Assembly (NCBI GenBank): GCA_949361645.1 | Contig: OX442425.1 | Coordinates: forward strand, 2,286,171-2,350,170 | DNA from: Spongilla lacustris | Lineage: Eukaryota > Porifera > Demospongiae > Spongillida > Spongillidae | Length of the DNA stretch: 64,000 nt | Direction: 5' to 3' | Shown: in pieces, positions 58,834 to 64,000 of the stretch | Numbering within the stretch: position 1 is the first letter of the stretch | Layout of the letters: each line of letters starts with the position of its first letter | Translations under genes and position numbers: made by a program | The notes under the pieces: generated by a model | Told to the model about the DNA's origin: nothing | Databases searched by the model: none | The model's input: only the letters and a program-made list of their open reading frames with translations

Positions 58834-59070
58834 CTCATCAGCTGTTTTCCCAAAGCCTTCATACGACTTCAGAACGACATGAAACACGTGTTTGCACTTC
58901 AACCTTCCTGCTTCAGTGATGATGACCTCTCCAGGCAACTTCCGACCAGTGGTAGCCTTTCTTGAACACTCTTGTGCTAAGCTTTGACCTGCTGCCCTTG
59001 ATAAAGCAACTGATATCTGTCCTGATGTGAGGTCTAGCTCAGGTGTTGTTGAATTGACATAGACATCTGC
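58834..59070 (-). CDS. PARP14-like gene, exon 2 (macro 2 N-half)
   Basis: 79 codons in phase 0, from ADVYVNSTTPELDLTSGQIS through ALSRAAGQSLAQECS and GEVIITEAGRLKCKHVFHVV to ADE at donor GTTTGT. It joins in frame to exon 3 to complete macro domain 2. The 60-bp intron before it (59071-59130) has no stop and is a multiple of three, so retention would insert 20 residues without breaking the frame. Confidence 0.9.
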
Positions 59071-59130
59071 CTGCAAATAAGAATAAAATTTGTTGGGGTG
59101 GAAACATTTCTTCAAACTACATGTACGTAC

Positions 59131-60950
59131 CTGTACATCCACTAGATCGCCTTTAATCAACTGCAAACAATCTAAAATAGACTTAGGGCAGTGTTTTGCA
59201 GATGCTACACATTCAATAATTGAACTGCCAGTAGCATTAGGAAATGAACTGTCAGCAGCATCTGCAGGAACCAATTTATGATTACTCAGATATCTCTGCA
59301 CAACATCAACAAATTTCTTTGCATCTAGTTGACTACTAAGGATAAAGTTAATTTCATGCAGGCTTGATGAAGGATATCTGTTGCTAAATTCAATGGCTGC
59401 TTTCAAAAGTGTTTCAACACATTCTGAAAATGGGTAACCAAAGATACCACCACTAATAGCAGGTAGGACTATAGATGTGTACTGTCCTGCTTTAATGAGG
59501 CTATTAATGCAGGCACTAAATAAGTTCTTCTCCTCATTGTTCCACCCACCACACCACCTTGGTCCCACAGCATGGACCACTGCCTTGCAGGGAAGACTTC
59601 CAACATCAGTACTGAAAAACACTTCTCCCTCTTTTAATGGCCCTCTGTGTTCCCTGATATAAGCATCACATGTGTCTTGAATAATTCGACCACCTTTATT
59701 TGCAATAGCCCAAGCTACACCTCCTATGTGCCTTAAGTCTTCATTAGCTGCATTCACCATCACATCAGATTTGAACTTTGTTATGTCACCAGTCCATACA
59801 GCTATTTTCTTTTGTTCCCGTGTGTGTACAATGGACACATTTTTGCAAGAATCATTACTGGACCCAGCTACATGTATTTTATTTGATGACATACTTGCAG
59901 CTTGTGCGCTATTATTTGAAACCAATTGAATCTCAATGGAGACATTATATTGAGACTGAATTTGTGAAACCAGGTGATTTGCAGAACTGCTTTCAAAATA
60001 CTTTAGATGTGCTGGTTTGGAAATATTGACTGACACATTTTTTATACTTGACTTAAACGCTGCGATCTTAGAATTTACCTTTTGCACTATGTCATTTTGT
60101 CCACAAATAGTGATAGTTACAGTCTTAGAATCTGATGTAACAACTGAGATCTGAGCATTGTCAACAATTTCAGAGTTCCACCAGTTCCTACTCTGAAGTA
60201 GTTTCCAAACTCCTGTTTGAATTGTCACAGTCATCATAGTTAATTCACCATGTTTCTTCATTAGGGAATGCAACATTTCTTCACGGCTGCTCACATCATC
60301 TTTGAATCCAATAAGTGTGAGTTCATCAGAACCAAACTGGATATGTATCTTTTGATCAACCATTAGTGACGTTTGACACAATTCTCGGAGTTCTTTGTAT
60401 TGCGATTTCGAAATAGGTACCCTTTTGCAAAGTAGCTCCTTTTGGACAGCTGCAGCTGTACCCACAGCAGATTCAATACTAGCAGCATCATCTTCACACA
60501 AGAGATGAATGCTATCATCAGCAATATACACCACAGCAGAGCAGTTGTGCACACGAATAAAATCTTGCAACAGTTTAGTACCAACTTCAGTTTTCAAAAA
60601 TAGGAAAAACAGTTGTAATTCTGTAGCCACTAAAGACTTATGTGATGATAAAGTTGGTAATTCATTTTGAAGCTTCTGCACCATGGAGGGGGGCCCATTG
60701 ACAATGATGTTAGGAGAGGCAAAGCGAACAGACAGCAACGGGAATGCCTTAGATATATTACTGTATTTTGTCTGTGACACAAACACAAAATTTTCTGGTG
60801 TCAATGAAATACGGGTTTCCATTTCTGGTGTAGAACATAGGGTCTTGTGAGGTTCAACAGCAGTACACCACAATTTAAATGCCTCAAGAGGATCTACTTC
60901 TGTTAATTTCATGCTGTACTTATGTGATGTGTTAAGAACATGGCTCACCA
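59131..60950 (-). CDS. PARP14-like gene, first visible exon (KH-like region, macro 1)
   Basis: The acceptor TGTTTCTTTTCAG before 60950 shows this is not the first exon; it enters in phase 1 and runs 606 codons to GTGGATGTACAG with donor GTACGT. About the first 380 residues resemble the RRM/KH-like N-part of PARP14-type proteins in pattern only (alternating hydrophobic strands, for example ISVVTSDSKTVTITICG). Macro domain 1 spans about 59322-59805 (VWTGDITKFKSDVMVNAANE, PAISGGIFGYP). The start of macro 2 (LQLIKGDLVDVQ) ends the exon. The true start codon and upstream exons were not found. Relatives act in ADP-ribose signalling and antiviral responses in vertebrates; a role here is inference. 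Confidence 0.85.
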
Positions 60951-61357
60951 CTGAAAAGAAACAGGAATACAATTAAAATGTTATTATGTCTGACAATCTC
61001 ATTATACATGTAGCAAATCATACTGAAAGTCAATTTGCAAATTATGCTGGAATCAATATGATGTAACAATTCACAGCACATATATATAAGTTTGTAAATA
61101 TTCTACACTTTTCCAGACCTTAATTTCTATGACCATTATACTAAAATAGGTTCTTTTGGGCCTGTGTTCAAATACATGAAGCAGCTCGCAGAACAATGAT
61201 AATCACACCTTGATACTATTATTGATAGATATTAAAATGAGCATGGAACCAAATTTTCACGAGCATTGATTGCAGTAATTCCATAATATATGATGGCAGG
61301 GGTTAATGCTACTCCGAAAGGCAATCCATTGTAGCGGTAGAGGCCATTGTGAGTGGT
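60951..61357. other. Upstream intron of the PARP14-like gene
   Basis: AT-rich. No further exon could be identified between here and the Gypsy fragment. Confidence 0.4.
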
Positions 61358-61684
61358 TCATGTTACATATTTGAAATTCTTTAAATCCTCTTCCAGAGCC
61401 AATTGTAGGTAAGCATTCGCAAGGTCTAACTTCAAAAATATTCTCCCCTTTCCCAGAGATCCTAACAGATCATCTATCCTAGGAAGGGGATAATATTCTA
61501 AGTGAGCTACTCGAATTACTGTCAACTTATAGTCACCACACAGCCTTATGCTGCCATCACATTTCATGGCTGGAACAATCGGGGCAGCCCACTCAGACAA
61601 CTGTAGAGCCTCGATGGTGCCTTCCTTTTCCAGCCTCTCCAGTTCTTTTCTACCTTCTCCCTGAGAGCATACGGAACTGTGCAA
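61358..61684 (-). pseudogene. Gypsy RT fragment
   Basis: The minus-strand frame reads RKELERLEKEGTIEALQLSE, WAAPIVPAMKCDGSIRLCGD and IFLKLDLANAYLQLALEED, the entry and first catalytic-Asp motif (LKLDLANAY) of a Gypsy reverse transcriptase. It is truncated on both sides; the YxDD box is absent. Confidence 0.8.
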
Positions 61685-61923
61685 CTGCGCACCAACTGCA
61701 CTAGCTGGCTGTTAAAGTCACGTGGCTATAAGATAAGTCTTTGCAATGTTCTTCACTGCAGGAGATCTCATGGATGGACATTTCGAGGTAGCACATACTG
61801 CCAGTTCATACGCGATGTTAACAAACAGAAGCGGCTGGATCTTTCACACGTGTGTACTTACAGGTACTACTTTACTAAAAGCGCGCACCGTCCACACAAA
61901 GACTAAGTCCCACCCACTAGTTA

Positions 61924-62053
61924 GCACTTTTTAGGTGCCAATATTACCTTCGTTTATTGAATAGTTTTGGATAGTCTTTTTAGATCGTTCTGCATTGTCG
62001 CAAGATTGTAGCACTAAGACAATACGTGATGTTTATTTTTGACCGTTACTGTA
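61924..62053. mobile_element. Right end of a Tc1/mariner-like element (second copy)
   Basis: TTAGCACTTTTTAGGTGCCA to TTTTTGACCGTTACTGTA matches 57991-58105 with scattered differences. No matching left terminus was found nearby. Confidence 0.7.
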
Positions 62054-63310
62054 ATCGAGAGTTACGTTAGTAACTCTCATTTAGGATTTGACCCCGATTA
62101 TGAATGTCATTAAAAAAGGGACCCGCTTCTGACGGGACTCCTATCAACTCCTATCAATCGGATCGCTTAGCTCTTTGTCATCGTCGTACAAGCAGTCAAA
62201 AACGAGCAGTTTCGTGTTTGTTTGATGTCATAAAACCGCGTGGTTGTGGAGAACAAAACACTTGTTTAAACTCGTACCCAGTCCTACCGTATTTCTCGTT
62301 GTTGTTCTTCTTGACAACGCATAACTCGAGATAAACCCAATAGGTACGTTCGAATTGGACTGAGTGCATGATACAATAAGTATTTGGGTTAGATGTACAT
62401 CAGTTGACCCTTGTGTATCCACGCGACTGAGAGGTCACATGCATAATTTGTACACGTATACAATGGTCATGTAGATCTATACATACACGTTCGTGTGACA
62501 AAAAACCTTTCTATTCTTTACATTGATGTATGGCTATACAAGACTCTACAACTTATTTTTAAAAAGTAGCAAATGTGTGTGTTACAAGTAGACGCTAGGG
62601 CTATCCTATGTAAACTATACACACCCAGGTTTTTCTACATTTGTATCATAAATGGTGATTGTATCATAGCAAAAAACATATTTGAAACAGCAAGCAGATA
62701 TGTATCAAAAATGTATGATACAAATACACTTATCTAGTACAATTATGTATACGCTTGCGGAGATGAATGTTTCAAAAATGTATTACATATTTGATATAAA
62801 ATGAACTTTCCTGATGGTGTAGCAATAGAGGTCAGGATTCATTGTGTACTTGGGAAAACTGTGCCCTGTCATCAATAAAAAAAGGTCTGCCCAGGTCAAT
62901 TAACAGTTTTAACATGGCTTCTGTTTATCAAGTACCCCATACATGATTTGTGAATTTCAGTCTGTACCTTTTAGCTTCTCCCTGTATGAACCAAAAAAAA
63001 CCATACTGAGGGAATATAAAGGTAGCTTCAAAAAGGCTATTGTAAGGAATAGCATACTGTTATATGGGCTAAATGATGCCTTTTGCAATCCCACCCATGG
63101 TTAGCACAAAAGGTCAGCTGTTTGTGAAGTTAGTGCAGGTGCATTGCTTAACAAGGCACTGAGCATGCATAGAAAAAAAAAGGTGAATTTCTACATGATA
63201 TTCATGCAATCAAAATTACAGAACCTTTCTTTTGTGATGCCTCTTACAACCAAATAGGGAAGCTTGGTACTCTAATGGTACATGTAGGTATGTGTAATGG
63301 CGGATGAGAT
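62054..63310. other. Intergenic, no gene seen
   Basis: AT-rich; 62650-62790 has repeated words around GTATCATA and AAATGTATGATACA. No coding frame is supported. Confidence 0.4.
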
Positions 63311-63409
63311 ACCTGCATACATGTACCCTTATGTACCCTACTCCTCCCCTTACCTACTACTACCTCTACCCCTCCCAATACCTACCCCTTCCCTTTCCTA
63401 TTACCATGG

Positions 63410-63600
63410 GTGCCCCCAGCATTTCTGGAAGGGTGGGGCCAGGATAGGGTAAGGGGGCATCATCTGACAGCCAAATATTACCATGGGGGTGTTGTCCGCT
63501 TTTGGCTGATTCAGTCGGGGGGGGGGGGGGGGGGTTCACATGTTGCTAGTAATATTGAATACTTTAATGTTTTATTAGAAGTGGGGGGCCCCCTGGGGAT
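63410..63600. repeat. Dispersed repeat with poly-G, inverted copy of 890-1025
   Basis: TGGGTGCCCCCAGC through GGGGCCAGGATAGGGTAAGG and TTGTCCGCTTTTGGCTGATT is the reverse complement of the repeat near the left end of the window; it ends in a poly-G run (63517-63534). Confidence 0.75.
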
Positions 63601-63610
63601 GCCCACGATG

Positions 63611-63897
63611 TACTACCCCTATTCCTCCCCTTACCTACTACTACCCCTATTCCTCCCCTTACCTACTACTACCCCTATTCCTCCCCTTACCTACTACTAC
63701 CCCTATTCCTCCCCTTACCTACTACTACCCCTATTCCTCCCCTTACCTACTACTACCCCTATTCCTCCCCTTACCTGCTACGTATATACCCCTACTCCTC
63801 CCCTTACCTACTACTCCTCTTCCCCTTACCTACCACTACCCCTACTCCTCCCCTTACCTACTACTACCCCTACTCCTCCCCTTACCTACTATTCCCC
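63611..63897. repeat. 28-bp minisatellite
   Basis: About ten tandem copies of a unit containing CCCCTATTCCTCCCCTTACC plus TACTACTA (for example from 63617 and 63645). Related degenerate units start near 63330. Confidence 0.95.
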
Positions 63898-64000
63898 TGG
63901 TGCATGGAATGAGGTGACCTCAATGGTCACGTATGTGATGATGACAAATTCACTAATACACTACTGCCAGAGTATGAAACATATCTACATGGATATACTG

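Overview
The window reads as nuclear DNA of an early-branching marine animal, most like a demosponge. It is AT-rich, with short spliceosomal introns (mostly 40-110 bp), many short hairpin transposons, Ty3/Gypsy and hAT remnants, long CA/GA microsatellites, an intronless GABA-B-type receptor and a PARP14-like multi-macro-domain gene. Species assignment is inference. There is one 200-N assembly gap (5103-5302).

Most remarkable content. Two paralogous loci on the + strand, about 3173-4996 and 43107-47823, hold arrays of acceptor/donor pairs separated by exactly one codon (AG, three bases, then GTAAGT-like). The left locus starts with a signal-peptide exon in phase 0, then 24, 3, 3, 6, 3, 36 and 3 nt exons and seven more of 3 nt, and runs into the gap. 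The right locus repeats the same order and sizes, then continues with about twelve further 3-nt exons and a plausible 3' end. All internal exons are multiples of three in phase 0, and many codons differ between copies while introns stay alignable. I read this as a micro-exon gene, comparable in layout to schistosome MEGs but with single-codon exons, encoding a small secreted Cys-containing peptide.

Layout. 1-2430: G/C-tract repeats, then a foldback element whose arms carry ~24-bp tandem repeats. 3173-4996: micro-exon copy 1. 5303-7690: degenerate sequence and a CTCGCGAG cluster; 7695-7916: Cys-rich fragment. 8033-12777: complete Ty3/Gypsy LTR element (minus strand; 196-bp LTRs, 5-bp TSD). 13888-16191: GABA-B-like class C GPCR (minus). 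16785-17166: TAA/GA microsatellite. 18480-20600: hairpin MITEs and an exon pair duplicated at 49.4-50.9 kb. 21430-35784: a deleted Gypsy element (plus) interrupted by a hAT-like element, itself interrupted by an 11.7-kb foldback structure (22342-34065). 35869-39535: two opposed Gypsy fragments. 39687-40562: 438-bp tandem duplication. 43107-47823: micro-exon copy 2, with a 2.1-kb foldback element inserted in one intron. 51807-60950: PARP14-like gene (minus; five visible exons, three macro domains and a diverged ADP-ribosyltransferase domain). 61358-64000: Gypsy fragment, transposon end and a 28-bp minisatellite.

The host genes that look functional are the micro-exon gene, the GPCR and the PARP14-like gene. 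Nothing in the sequence links them functionally; much of the remaining recognisable sequence is nested mobile DNA.
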